A stretch of 64,000 nucleotides of DNA from Flavobacterium subsaxonicum WB 4.1-42 = DSM 21790 (GTDB taxonomy: Bacteria; Bacteroidota; Bacteroidia; Flavobacteriales; Flavobacteriaceae). Location of the stretch: assembly GCF_000422725.1 (NCBI RefSeq), contig NZ_AUGP01000017.1:660347-724346 (forward strand), read 5' to 3'. Below are positions 26,679-35,674 of this stretch, piece by piece. The notes below the pieces were generated by a model. The model made no database searches, had not been told where the DNA came from, and saw only the letters and a program-made list of their open reading frames with translations. A program made the translations under genes and the position numbers. The stretch's first letter is position 1. Each line of letters starts with the position of its first letter.

Positions 26679-28410
26679 AATTTTACCAGAAGGCTGGGAA
26701 TTAGTTGAAATTGGTGATTTCTGCAATATTTTTTATGGCAAAGGTTTATTGAGTAAGGATTTTATAGACACTGGTTATCCCGTTTATGGGGCTAACGGCG
26801 TTATTGGAGCATATTCGCATTACATGTTCGATCAACCTAAATTACTTATTTCTTGTCGAGGATCAATGAGTGGAGTTACACATATAACTGCTCCAAAATC
26901 TTATGTGACCGCAAATTCAATTATAATTGAGTCTTTAGTCAGAGAAATTACTAATGAGTACTTACAGTTCGCTATAAATTCCGCCGATAAAAGCAATATT
27001 ATCACAGGTTCAGCGCAACCGCAGATTACAATTCAAAATTTAAAACATCTCACAATTCCTATTCCATCAATTGCAGAACAGGGTCAGATAGTTAATACGG
27101 TAACTAATGCTTTAAAAAAGATCAATTCATATAAATCTATTCGAGAGTTGGTACCATTGCTTGTTAAGAAAATACGAAAAAAAGTTATCAACGACGCAGT
27201 AAAGGGAGATCTATCGAAGGTATGCAGAAACAATTCGGATACTTTGCAAACTGGGTACGAATTAATAGAAGAATTAAAACAAGTTAGAATTGATGGTAAC
27301 CCCAAAACTAAATTGAACGAGAAAGCCGTACTAGATTTAACGACAGAGAAATTGCCGGATGCTTGGGTTTGGACACGATTATTAAACATCGCCGACGTAA
27401 TTGGAGGAGTTACTAAAGGTCGTAAGCTAAAGGATAGGGAAACTATAGTTCTTCCGTATTTACGTGTTGCTAATGTTCAAGATGGATACTTAGATTTATC
27501 GGAAATTAAATATATAGAGACATTAACAAGTGATCTGGAAAAATTTAGGTTAGAAAAGGGTGACATACTATTTACTGAAGGAGGTGACAGAGATAAATTA
27601 GGTCGTGGAACTATATGGAATAATGAAATAGAAGACTGCATTCATCAAAACCATATATTTAGGGCGCGTACAAATCCGAGCTACATCAACCCAGAATTTA
27701 TAGGTATATACACCAAGTCAGATACTGCCAAAGAATATTTTTTTTCAAACGCTAACCAAACAGTAAATCTCGCTTCTATCAATTTAACCGCCTTATCAAA
27801 TATACCTATTCCCATTCCTCCTATATATGAACAAAATTACATCTGTAAAAAAGTTAATAACTTACTTGAGCAAATCAATATAATTACAGAAAAGCATAGA
27901 AGATTTTGCGATTTAATTGATCGGACTGAAAGAATGATATTAGAAAAAGCATTTAATGGTGTATTTTCCGAAAAAATTGATGTACATAATGATGCAAAAC
28001 AATTAATTGAAGAAGCAAAGCAATTTTCTATCAATTACAGACAAAAAAAAATCACAAATAATACAATGCTCAAGCAAAGATTTTTAGATGTGGCCGACCA
28101 AAACGCAAATAAGATTGAAATTACAGAAGTCGTAGTAAATGAAATAAATATAAAACACGAAGCTACTGAAGCTATTATCAATAATGAAGCTAACAAGATG
28201 ATCAAAAGTAAACCCGTTGAAACATATAATGAATTAGTCGAGCGGCTGGAAAATTTAGGCGGTGAGGCTTATCCTGAAGCACTTTTAATCGCGACATCGT
28301 TGGAAGAGGATATTGACTTATTCTATGACTTATTAAAAGAAGCTAGAGATCAAAATGCAATAACGGTCCCGATCGGACATACCGGGGTTATTAAAACAAT
28401 TATTGTATGA
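26671..28410 (+). CDS. hsdS: Type I specificity subunit (HsdS) with C-terminal extension
   Basis: 579 residues. Two target-recognition domains are visible by their repeated openings, LPEGWELVEIGDFCNIFYGK (about 4-23) and LPDAWVWTRLLNIADVIGG (about 227-245). Each ends in a coiled region (KIRKKVINDAVKGDLS about 168-183; RTERMILEKAFNGVFS about 415-430). After residue ~440 there is an unusual ~140-residue tail with basic and helical stretches ending AITVPIGHTGVIKTIIV, longer than standard HsdS. The tail may dock the downstream ATPase or nuclease; that is inference. It overlaps hsdM by 8 nt and ptuA by 4 nt (ATGA), so all four genes are tightly coupled. Confidence 0.88.
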   Translation: MSKILPEGWELVEIGDFCNIFYGKGLLSKDFIDTGYPVYGANGVIGAYSHYMFDQPKLLISCRGSMSGVTHITAPKSYVTANSIIIESLVREITNEYLQFAINSADKSNIITGSAQPQITIQNLKHLTIPIPSIAEQGQIVNTVTNALKKINSYKSIRELVPLLVKKIRKKVINDAVKGDLSKVCRNNSDTLQTGYELIEELKQVRIDGNPKTKLNEKAVLDLTTEKLPDAWVWTRLLNIADVIGGVTKGRKLKDRETIVLPYLRVANVQDGYLDLSEIKYIETLTSDLEKFRLEKGDILFTEGGDRDKLGRGTIWNNEIEDCIHQNHIFRARTNPSYINPEFIGIYTKSDTAKEYFFSNANQTVNLASINLTALSNIPIPIPPIYEQNYICKKVNNLLEQINIITEKHRRFCDLIDRTERMILEKAFNGVFSEKIDVHNDAKQLIEEAKQFSINYRQKKITNNTMLKQRFLDVADQNANKIEITEVVVNEINIKHEATEAIINNEANKMIKSKPVETYNELVERLENLGGEAYPEALLIATSLEEDIDLFYDLLKEARDQNAITVPIGHTGVIKTIIV

Positions 28411-29939
28411 GAATTATTGAACTGCATATTAAGAGTCCCTGGAAAAATTTAGACGGCTTTAGCGTTACATTCAATTCTAGTAATGATATCGCTGTATTGT
28501 TAGGTAAGAATGGATCTGCAAAAAGCAATTTGCTTGAAACGATAATAAAGATATTTAGAGACATTGACCTTAGATACCCGTCACCATTTGCATACTCCAT
28601 GACTTATACGATCAATGGATGCAAAGTGAATATCGAGACGGAAAAGGGAAAACAAGCAAAGGCTAAAGTCGATGGCGTTACAGTTTCTTTTTTGGAGTTA
28701 AAAGCTTCTTGGGTCCCAAGATATATAGTTGGATACTATTCGGGTGCATCAGATAGATTTGATGAACTCTTTCAAATTCATGACAAAAATGCATTAAAAA
28801 GTACCTTGCATCCAATTAAGCCAGGCGAGAAACTTTCTTTTAGAACTTTTATTTTAGCTAGACCTGTGCACGGGCTGTTTGCTCTGCTTTCATTCTATCT
28901 TTCTCATGACAAAGAGATAGTAAGTTTTTTGGAAAGCTACCCAAGGATTGAGGGATTTGACTCAGCACTTATTACAATTAAAAAACCGACATGGGCAAAA
29001 AAAGGTTCAACAGCTGATGATTTTTGGGGTGCAAAAGGACCTGTAGGAGACTTGCTTAATAGTATTCTTAAACATAGCATGGCTCCATTTACTAGGACAG
29101 TTACTGTCAATACTGATTTTAGACGCCGTGAAAGGCGGGAATTAACATTTTTGCACCTTCCAGATCTTAGTTCCTTGCATGACCTTTCTGCAGAATATGG
29201 CAGTGATCCACGTGCATTTTTTCAAGCTTTGGACACTATGAGGCTTAGCGATTTGCTAGAAGACTTTAAGGTAAGAGTGAAGGTAAAGGGTGCCAATTCT
29301 GCAATACATACCCGACAACTTAGTGAAGGTGAACAGCAATTGCTAACTGTTTTAGGTCTTATGCGGTTTACACAAGATGCAGGATCATTATATATCTTGG
29401 ATGAGCCAGATACTCATTTAAATCCTGCATGGGGATTAGATTATCTAGAGCGATTACGAATTATTGGAGGTATTAACAAAGACAGCCATACAATAATTGC
29501 CACTCACGATCCCTTATTGGTTGCTGGATTACTGAAGGAAGAAATTAAGGTTTTATCGCGTTCTGAGGCAGGAAAAATAACTGCAACTGAACCTGAAGAA
29601 AGTCCACGTGGAACGGGTGTCGCAGGAGTGTTAACCAGTGAACTGTACGGATTGGAAAGCCAATTAGATAGATTCAGCTTAAAAGTCTTGAAAAGGATTT
29701 ATGAAGTGTCAATGCTTGAGAACTACCCTGCGAAAAATAAGCATTTACACCGTCTGCGTAAAATTGTACCTGGACTAAATGCAACTGATATTTCGCCTGA
29801 TCCGTATCGCAACATTGCCAAATTGGCCTACAAAGAAGCCATCGAATTGGTCATTAATTCCGAAAGTAATAGTGAAGTAAAAATAAAAGCAATCGAAAAT
29901 TTGTCTGCATTGCTTTATAATGCCGCTAAAAAAATATAA
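28407..29939 (+). CDS. ptuA: PtuA-like ABC/AAA ATPase (Septu)
   Basis: 510 residues of the RecF/SMC-like ATPase class. Walker A is GKNGSAKSN (33-41), where the Gly before Lys is Ala. The ABC signature is LSEGEQQ (305-311), Walker B is LYILDEPDTHLNP (328-340) and the switch His is in IATHDP (H367). Between the Walker motifs lies a long insertion, as in PtuA. In Septu, PtuA forms oligomers that bind the nuclease PtuB and control its degradation of phage DNA. Here it is coupled to hsdS by a 4 nt overlap and followed directly by the HNH gene. Other families (for example OLD without TOPRIM) are less likely given the HNH partner. Confidence 0.8.
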   Translation: MRIIELHIKSPWKNLDGFSVTFNSSNDIAVLLGKNGSAKSNLLETIIKIFRDIDLRYPSPFAYSMTYTINGCKVNIETEKGKQAKAKVDGVTVSFLELKASWVPRYIVGYYSGASDRFDELFQIHDKNALKSTLHPIKPGEKLSFRTFILARPVHGLFALLSFYLSHDKEIVSFLESYPRIEGFDSALITIKKPTWAKKGSTADDFWGAKGPVGDLLNSILKHSMAPFTRTVTVNTDFRRRERRELTFLHLPDLSSLHDLSAEYGSDPRAFFQALDTMRLSDLLEDFKVRVKVKGANSAIHTRQLSEGEQQLLTVLGLMRFTQDAGSLYILDEPDTHLNPAWGLDYLERLRIIGGINKDSHTIIATHDPLLVAGLLKEEIKVLSRSEAGKITATEPEESPRGTGVAGVLTSELYGLESQLDRFSLKVLKRIYEVSMLENYPAKNKHLHRLRKIVPGLNATDISPDPYRNIAKLAYKEAIELVINSESNSEVKIKAIENLSALLYNAAKKI

Positions 29940-29940
29940 T

Positions 29941-30813
29941 ATGATTTATATTAATCCTACTCGTATTATAATTCCTCCTGAATGGGATAGTAAGATCAAA
30001 GAACTTAAAAAAGAACTTTTGCTGAAGGATGAAGATAAAAGAACTGCTTTTATTAATAGTAAAAGAGAGGAATCTTGGGGCCATCCAGATATTCTAAATT
30101 CTCTTCGAAATGTAGTTGGTAATAAATGCTGGTATTCTGAGGTAGACCTGACTGGAGCTGATCCTAATATAGATCATTTTCGACCTAAAGGCAAAGTGAA
30201 AGAAATAGATGTCGATTCTTTATCTGCCACGAAAGATGAATGTACTGGTTACTGGTGGCTTGCGTTCGATTCCGCTAATTTTAGATTATCAAGCATGCAT
30301 ACCAATCAAAGACGGGTAGACGAAACTACGGATGGTGGTAAATGGGATTTTTTTCCAATCGATGGCAAGAGAGCAATAGAAAAAACTCAATTGGCACTAA
30401 TAAACGAAGCTGTTTTACCATTTGATCCTTGTTCCGCTACTGATGTGTCATTAATGTGGTTTGGTCCTGATGGCAAACCTGGTTTTAAAGATTGGAGACG
30501 TGTTCCAACTCTTCATGAACAACGAAGGTTGAAAGTAACAGTGTGGTTATTTCATTTGGATAAATTAGAACTAGCTACTAAAAGAGCAAATGCAATGGAG
30601 GAGATTAGGACTGCATTGCAAAGTGCAGATGCCATCTACCAAATTTGGACTCAAAAGGGACAGGGTGCCACTGATCAAGAGAAAAATTTTTTCGATAGGG
30701 CGCTTGCAGATATTAAGAAAAATGTGAGCGACGAGGCTCAATTTGCTGGTGCTAAAAGGTGTGCCTTACAGATAGCGAGGTCGGAATACTTATGGATGGA
30801 AGAATATTTTTAG
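29941..30813 (+). CDS. ptuB: PtuB-like HNH endonuclease (TIGR02646-type)
   Basis: 290 residues from the ATG at 29941, one base after the ptuA stop; an in-frame ATG at 29920 inside ptuA is possible but less likely. The HNH region reads NKCWYSEVDL (61-70), then IDHFRPKGKV (77-86), GYWWLAFD (103-110), N113 and MHTNQRR (119-125). This is the TIGR02646/PtuB pattern. The first metal-site Cys pair is reduced (CWYSE rather than CxYCE), so zinc binding may be weakened; the catalytic DH is present. In Septu this nuclease cleaves DNA when released or activated by PtuA. It ends the hsdMS-ptuAB operon. Confidence 0.82.
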   Translation: MIYINPTRIIIPPEWDSKIKELKKELLLKDEDKRTAFINSKREESWGHPDILNSLRNVVGNKCWYSEVDLTGADPNIDHFRPKGKVKEIDVDSLSATKDECTGYWWLAFDSANFRLSSMHTNQRRVDETTDGGKWDFFPIDGKRAIEKTQLALINEAVLPFDPCSATDVSLMWFGPDGKPGFKDWRRVPTLHEQRRLKVTVWLFHLDKLELATKRANAMEEIRTALQSADAIYQIWTQKGQGATDQEKNFFDRALADIKKNVSDEAQFAGAKRCALQIARSEYLWMEEYF

Positions 30814-31141
30814 TAAGAGACTTAAAAACATTACTCGAAAAATTTGTGGATTAGCCTTATAATTAATTTCGTAGTATAGTCTTCTCCCTTAACTATGGCA
30901 ATAGATAAAAACCTAACAGCATTCCGCCACCGCAGTTTTAATCTGTATGATACTGGACGCGATACAAAAACTCGAACCATTTGTTGAAAGATTTGAGGCT
31001 TTTAAGTGAAGTATTAATCATCTGAAAACAACGTAAATCCTTGTTTTTTTTTAAGTTTATAGTGTAAGAAATTATTTTGAACATCGACCTTTGTTAGTTC
31101 TATGAATATTACCGAGAATAGTTCAAGATGTAATCTTTAAA
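30814..31141. other. Gene-free junction between the second and third modules
   Basis: About 330 bp with no gene. It holds island repeat copy C and otherwise AT-rich DNA. No clear terminator hairpin is seen after ptuB. Confidence 0.5.
30963..31025 (+). repeat. Island boundary repeat, copy C (diverged)
   Basis: ACAAAAACTCGAACCATTTG with GAAAGATTTGA downstream aligns with the core of copies A and B, with one extra A. The frame at 30963 reads YKNSNHLLKDLRLLSEVLII and then TGA, matching the NSNHLLEDLKLL peptide of A and B. No hairpin directly precedes it, unlike the other copies. Confidence 0.5.
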
Positions 31142-32125
31142 TTATTTCGAAATCTCATCGTCCTCAAAATCAAAATCAAAATATTGCCCAGTTCCGATAT
31201 GTTCAATATCATTTATTCTGTCTTTCGGGATTTCCTTTTCCTCAATTAAATATTGATATTCACTTATACGACTATAATTGGTAATGCTATTCATGAGATA
31301 TTGAATGTAATAACTCGAATTATATTCGTCGAGGTTTATTGGTTCTAGCGTCTGAATATATTTTTTAAATTCGTCATTCATTCCTTCTTTACTTAAAAGG
31401 CTAACAATTATTTCTTTTTTAAAATTGTTTTCTATTTCAAAAGTAAATTCTTTAGCCATGAATATTTTGAAAGCTTTTGAACCATATCTAATATCGTATG
31501 TGTAGGTTCCCAACTTGCGAGCACGATCCCCGATAATTTCATATAATGAATTTACTATCGTCCCAATTGTCTTTCCTATAAATTTTTTTAATCTTTTATT
31601 ATTCTCTATCCATTCTTCTTTTTTGTATGGATACAAAGCTTCATCATCTTTTGAGGTTTCCAGCTGAAGTTCATTAACTAGAAACTCCTGAAATGCTTTC
31701 TTGTCGAAATTGGGCTTATTTATAGATTTTTTGTTAAACCTTTCATAACGGTATGAAGTGTAAAAATCTCTAAGCAGACTCAAAAATTTAAAGTGAACTT
31801 TTCCCAATTTTATACTTTGAATTTTATTTATTATCTCATGCAATATTAAGTGATTATGTGTAATTAAACTCTTTTCAAAGTCTAATTGATTAATGCTTTC
31901 GCTATGTTCTAAAAGAATGATTGTTATTTTCTGGAGACGCTCAATTCCAATTGCTAGATTATATAATAATTCGAAAATATCTTCTTCGTGGTGAATGTAC
32001 TCGATCGTGTCCAGAAAATACAACGCATTATAAATAAGTGTTCCTGAAATCTGCAATTCAGTGCCTAACCTGAAGTTTTTCCAAAAAAAGTCAGGCTCAC
32101 TTAAGCTTTTATATTTATCACTCAT
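31142..32125 (-). CDS. Unknown helical protein
   Basis: 327 residues, no recognised family, no signal peptide and no transmembrane helix. It looks almost wholly alpha-helical, with an acidic C-terminal tail (FDFDFEDDE). Motif-like parts are SGTLIYNALYFLD near the N-terminus, HNHLILHEIINKI at about 92-104 and RARKLGTYTYDIRYG at about 200-214. The last has an Arg/His-poor helix that does not meet the HEPN Rx4-6H rule. It sits alone in AT-rich DNA between island repeats C and D, next to the recombinase module, so it is probably mobile-element cargo. Confidence 0.6.
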   Translation of the reverse strand: MSDKYKSLSEPDFFWKNFRLGTELQISGTLIYNALYFLDTIEYIHHEEDIFELLYNLAIGIERLQKITIILLEHSESINQLDFEKSLITHNHLILHEIINKIQSIKLGKVHFKFLSLLRDFYTSYRYERFNKKSINKPNFDKKAFQEFLVNELQLETSKDDEALYPYKKEEWIENNKRLKKFIGKTIGTIVNSLYEIIGDRARKLGTYTYDIRYGSKAFKIFMAKEFTFEIENNFKKEIIVSLLSKEGMNDEFKKYIQTLEPINLDEYNSSYYIQYLMNSITNYSRISEYQYLIEEKEIPKDRINDIEHIGTGQYFDFDFEDDEISK

Positions 32126-32517
32126 ACTGGTTTATTTTAAGTAAGAAGTTCAAGATTGCTAACTAGTTTGTATACCCTATTCACTGTATCTTGATGCAAT
32201 ATTAAGTTGAACAATTTATGTTTTTAGATCATAACTCTTTAATTTATTTTCAGTTATTGTTTCGCTTTCCAAATTGTCGAAAATTTTTTCTATATAATAC
32301 TTATCAAAAAAGGTTGGAAATTTCTTTAAAAATTATATCAGAATTACATGCTCAATGATTTAATGCAATTCGTTTGAATTGCATTTACCGAATTCATTAT
32401 GTCTGGTACAAATCAATATTATATTATACATAATTTTACCAAGTCGGTGATATAATGTTTGTGTAAAAAGATGGTTTCAATACGCTTGCATCTAATGTTT
32501 GGGATAGTTAATTTTTG
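32126..32517. other. Intergenic AT-rich stretch
   Basis: About 390 bp, very AT-rich. I see no gene, hairpin or repeat. Confidence 0.45.
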
Positions 32518-32796
32518 TTACTTATCGCCGCATAACTTCTTAAATTCATCCCTTACATCTTCAAACGTGGGCGCACCAATACTTGATATTTTTTTATAAG
32601 AATCTATTCCATTATCCGTTGCCATTGCACTCCAAAAATACTGGTGAACTTTTTCTGCACTAACCTGCTCATTTAACCTCATCCTAGTTAAATTTATTTT
32701 TCTTTTGATTTTTACATCCGCTTTCGGATTTGTTTCAGCTGGAATTAATACATTTTCTTCTAAAAATCTAATTAATTCTTCTTTTGTTGCATTCAT
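32518..32796 (-). CDS. Small unknown protein
   Basis: 92 residues, MNATKEELIRFLEENVLIPA onward, helical and charged, with an internal basic stretch (DVKIKRKINLTRMR, about 27-40). The opening resembles a small helical domain used by some integrative-element accessory proteins, but I cannot assign a family. Isolated, with AT-rich non-coding DNA on both sides. The reading frame has no overlap with a better candidate. Confidence 0.45.
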   Translation of the reverse strand: MNATKEELIRFLEENVLIPAETNPKADVKIKRKINLTRMRLNEQVSAEKVHQYFWSAMATDNGIDSYKKISSIGAPTFEDVRDEFKKLCGDK

Positions 32797-33493
32797 ACTA
32801 TTTAAAATTAAGTTCTTGGATCGCCGTTTTATTCGCTTGCACTTTTAAATAAATTCAATATCAATCCCTAAGTGACTACTTATTTGTTCTTCAGTGCAAA
32901 CATTCGGTTTCATACCGCTTATTCATAAATATGGAGTAAAATAAAAAGTTTCTGAACCTATAATACGCCCATTAAAGTTAAAGAAAATATTGCCAATTTA
33001 TCTTAAATTAAAACATAAGATAATCCATGACAATTATTTTTTTGTAGCTTGAATGAACAAATTGCCAATGCCATTCTTTCTCATTTTGATATTTTATTGT
33101 AAATTTAACTAGCAAGAACAACATCTTTAAAAAAATAAAGTAAACTGGAAAATCATTTAGGTCTCATCTTTATAATACCCGCAAGCTAGCAGCTAATAAT
33201 TCCAATCCATTCCGATAATCTTAAATTACTTTCCACAATATGTTGTTCAAGTTGTAGTGTCGGACTAGCTACAAAAGCTTAGTTTTTGATTAGGCAGTGA
33301 AGTACACTAAAATTTAAATCATTCCGTGCTTAGCAATAATATCATGAAAATTCTCATCTACGACTGTAAGATTTAGATTTTAAAAAGCAAGCTGTATTAA
33401 AATTATCACAAGTATAGTTGTAAAAATGAATAATCTTTAAAAAAGGTTTTGCACTTAGGAGTAATTTATGATGTTAAATTTAAAAATCAAGGT
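32797..33493. other. Gene-free AT-rich stretch upstream of the recombinase
   Basis: About 700 bp between the small gene and the serine recombinase. No credible reading frame is seen. In elements of this kind the recombination site often lies beside the recombinase, so the attachment core could be here, but I see no diagnostic repeat. Confidence 0.45.
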
Positions 33494-34975
33494 ATGTATG
33501 ATCAGACTAAATCGGCTTATTTATATATCCGGGTTAGTACAGACGAGCAAAAAAGGAAAGGATATTCCCTGCCCGAACAGGAAGACCGGTTATTAAAATA
33601 TTGTGCATTCAACAATATAGAGGTAAAAGGTATTTATCGCGAGGACTTCTCGGCCAAAAACTTCAACAGGCCTGAATGGAAAAAGTTAATAACGGTAATT
33701 AAAAACAAGTCAAAGGAAGGCAAGAGTATACTTTTCATAAAATGGGATCGGTTTAGCCGAAATATTGAACTTGCCTATGAGATGATAGGAATACTTCGAA
33801 AACACAGGACAACAGCAATGGCTATTGATCAACCTATAGATTTTTCTGTTCCTGAAAGTACGGTAATGCTTGCCGTTTACCTATCTGTACCGGAAGCAGA
33901 AAACAGCAGGAGGGCTCTAAATACGGCAAATGGTATTCATCGGGCAAAACTAATGGGCAGGTACCCTAATAAAGCTCCAATAGGATACATCAATCTGACG
34001 CTTGTTGACGGCAGAAAAATTATTGCTCCTAAACAGCCCGATGCAGAAATTATAAGCTGGGCTTTCCATCAGCTTGTAAAAAATATCCATAAAATAGAGA
34101 AAATCCGCAATATGGCCTATGATAAAGGCTTGAAATGTTCCCGATCGCATTTTTTCAGGATTATACATAATCCTGTTTACTGTGGACTTATCTCGGTAAA
34201 ATTCAATTCAGAAGAACAGCAAATGGTAAAAGGAACCCACGATCCATTGATATCGGAAACATTGTTTTATGAAGTCCAGCATATCATTAATACAAAAAGA
34301 AAAGTTACTGCTAAAACGGATATTCTCAAATCGACATTTTTTCTAAGGGGATTTTTAACATGCCCTCTTTGCGGACGCAAACTAAGCGGAAGCTTTTCCC
34401 AAGGGTCTACAAAAAAGTATTCATACTATCATTGTCAGGGAAGTTGCAAAACAAGAATTAGCGCCCCTTTCCTCAATGATTGCTACCAACGCAAGCTGCA
34501 ACAGCTTGTGCTTTCAAATGGAGCAATTGGGTTATTAAAAATTATTTTAGAAGACTGTAATACAAATTCACAAAAAGCAAAGTACTTACATGACCAAAAT
34601 ATGGTGATAATAAAGCTAAATGAGGAGAATTCAATTCTTTCCAAAGCCCGGAAGTTATTTGTAGTGGATACACTGAAATATGATGATTATAGCGAGTTAA
34701 AAAAAGAGAGCCTGGCCAATTCTAAATGCTTGAAAAGTGAGCTGCAGGACATCAATATCAAATTAAAGAGCATTGAAGAGCAAAGCCAATTGGCAAGCAA
34801 ACCATTTGTAGATATCTTTAAAGGTTTCTCAAGTTTGGATACAGCAAATAAAAAACATCTTGTCAATCTAATCCCTCCTGTTAAGGTTAATTTCCAAACA
34901 GGAGACATTTCTTTGGAATTGAACGGTGCACTATCAAAAATATTGACATCAAAAAAACACAAAAAAAAACAGTGA
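33494..34975 (+). CDS. Large serine recombinase (site-specific)
   Basis: 493 residues from the ATG at 33494; a TTG upstream would add 15 residues of no value. The N-terminal resolvase domain has YIRVSTDEQ (11-19) with catalytic Ser15, then KWDRFSRN. A Recombinase domain follows (NTANGIHRAKLMGRYPNKAP, about 137-156), then a zinc ribbon with Cys pairs CPLCGRKL and CHCQGSC-like spacing (about 290-320), and a C-terminal coiled coil (about 365-430). This is the class that integrates and excises mobile elements. It lies 360 bp from a tRNA-Leu and between repeats C and D, so it is the likeliest mobility gene of the islands. Confidence 0.85.
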   Translation: MYDQTKSAYLYIRVSTDEQKRKGYSLPEQEDRLLKYCAFNNIEVKGIYREDFSAKNFNRPEWKKLITVIKNKSKEGKSILFIKWDRFSRNIELAYEMIGILRKHRTTAMAIDQPIDFSVPESTVMLAVYLSVPEAENSRRALNTANGIHRAKLMGRYPNKAPIGYINLTLVDGRKIIAPKQPDAEIISWAFHQLVKNIHKIEKIRNMAYDKGLKCSRSHFFRIIHNPVYCGLISVKFNSEEQQMVKGTHDPLISETLFYEVQHIINTKRKVTAKTDILKSTFFLRGFLTCPLCGRKLSGSFSQGSTKKYSYYHCQGSCKTRISAPFLNDCYQRKLQQLVLSNGAIGLLKIILEDCNTNSQKAKYLHDQNMVIIKLNEENSILSKARKLFVVDTLKYDDYSELKKESLANSKCLKSELQDINIKLKSIEEQSQLASKPFVDIFKGFSSLDTANKKHLVNLIPPVKVNFQTGDISLELNGALSKILTSKKHKKKQ

Positions 34976-34977
34976 AT

Positions 34978-35190
34978 ATGAATTTTATAGATAGAAGGAT
35001 TTCAGTTGATCGGGCAATAGCGATGTTAGCGAAAAATGGTATCGACGTGGATGATGTTGAAGCGGCTGTTATATTAGACTTTCTCTATCTGATATCGAAA
35101 AATCGCAATAAGCCTGAAGAGGCGAAAAACGCCGAAACCCTAAAGAGAAATCGAATTTTGGAAAAATGCCGTAAAACCACCGTAAAATAA
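34978..35190 (+). CDS. Small recombinase-linked protein
   Basis: 70 residues from ATG at 34978 (a GTG at 34972 overlaps the recombinase stop). The sequence runs MNFIDRRISVDRAIAMLAKN, then GIDVDDVEAAVILDFLYLIS, then a lysine/arginine-rich tail. Similar short proteins with an ILDFLYLI helix follow serine recombinases in other Bacteroidota, to my knowledge without assigned function. It could be a directionality factor or a DNA-binding accessory; this is inference from position and basic tail. Confidence 0.6.
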   Translation: MNFIDRRISVDRAIAMLAKNGIDVDDVEAAVILDFLYLISKNRNKPEEAKNAETLKRNRILEKCRKTTVK

Positions 35191-35293
35191 AGGGTTTTAA
35201 ATGGTTCTTAAGACTGTAAGAGTTTTAAACAGTAAAAAAAATCGAACTAAAATGACTAGACAGTAACTGTTTGTGTCATAGATTTTTATTGTC

Positions 35294-35328
35294 AAAAAAA
35301 AAGGAGATACTGTTTAATAGTATCTCCT
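35294..35328 (-). terminator. Terminator of tRNA-Leu copy 1
   Basis: Reading minus: GGAGATACT / AGTATCTCC stem, 7 nt loop, then a run of T. It differs from the terminator of tRNA-Leu copy 2. Confidence 0.75.
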
Positions 35329-35332
35329 TAAG

Positions 35333-35414
35333 TGCGGGTGATAGGACTCGAACCTACACACCTTGCGGCACCAGATCCTAAGTCTGGCGTGTCTACCAAT
35401 TTCACCACACCCGC
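35333..35414 (-). tRNA. tRNA-Leu (anticodon TAG), copy 1
   Basis: 82 nt. Acceptor stem GCGGGTG / CACCCGC plus A discriminator, D-arm TGGTGAAATTGGTAGACA, anticodon stem-loop CCAGA-CTTAGGA-TCTGG giving anticodon TAG, a variable arm TGCCGCAAGGTGT, and T-arm GGTTCGAGTCC. Sequence identical to copy 2 at 38786. Confidence 0.97.
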
Positions 35415-35513
35415 GGGTATACTAAAATAGTATCTTGCGTCATTACAAGGGTGCAAATATACAACTTTGTTTTAATAATCAAAGAAAAGATTTAAGAAAG
35501 TATAAAGCATAAA

Positions 35514-35540
35514 AAAAGCCCCTGAAAATCAGAGGCTTTT
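35514..35540. terminator. Bidirectional hairpin next to island repeat copy D
   Basis: AAAAGCCCCTGA / TCAGAGGCTTTT with loop AAA. Same hairpin as at 1408 and 38754. Confidence 0.65.
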
Positions 35541-35545
35541 GCGTT

Positions 35546-35602
35546 ATGCACCTTACAGTATATAACCCTAACTATTTACAGCAAGATTTTAAGACCTTAT
35601 AA
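35546..35602 (+). repeat. Island boundary repeat, copy D (diverged)
   Basis: GCACCTTACAGTATATAACC with ACTATTTACAG...AAGATTTT aligns base for base with copy A at roughly three quarters of ~45 positions. The frame at 35546 reads MHLTVYNPNYLQQDFKTL then TAA. It is preceded by the same hairpin as copy A. Confidence 0.5.
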
Positions 35603-35674
35603 ATTATATACTATTGGTGTAATGTTACTATTTACTTTAAGTCCTTTTTTAAGCCATAATAACTACATGTAGCT

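Noticed and set aside
31142..32125. HEPN toxin based on helical content and RARKLGTYTYD
   Set aside because: No Rx4-6H motif and no antitoxin partner next to it.
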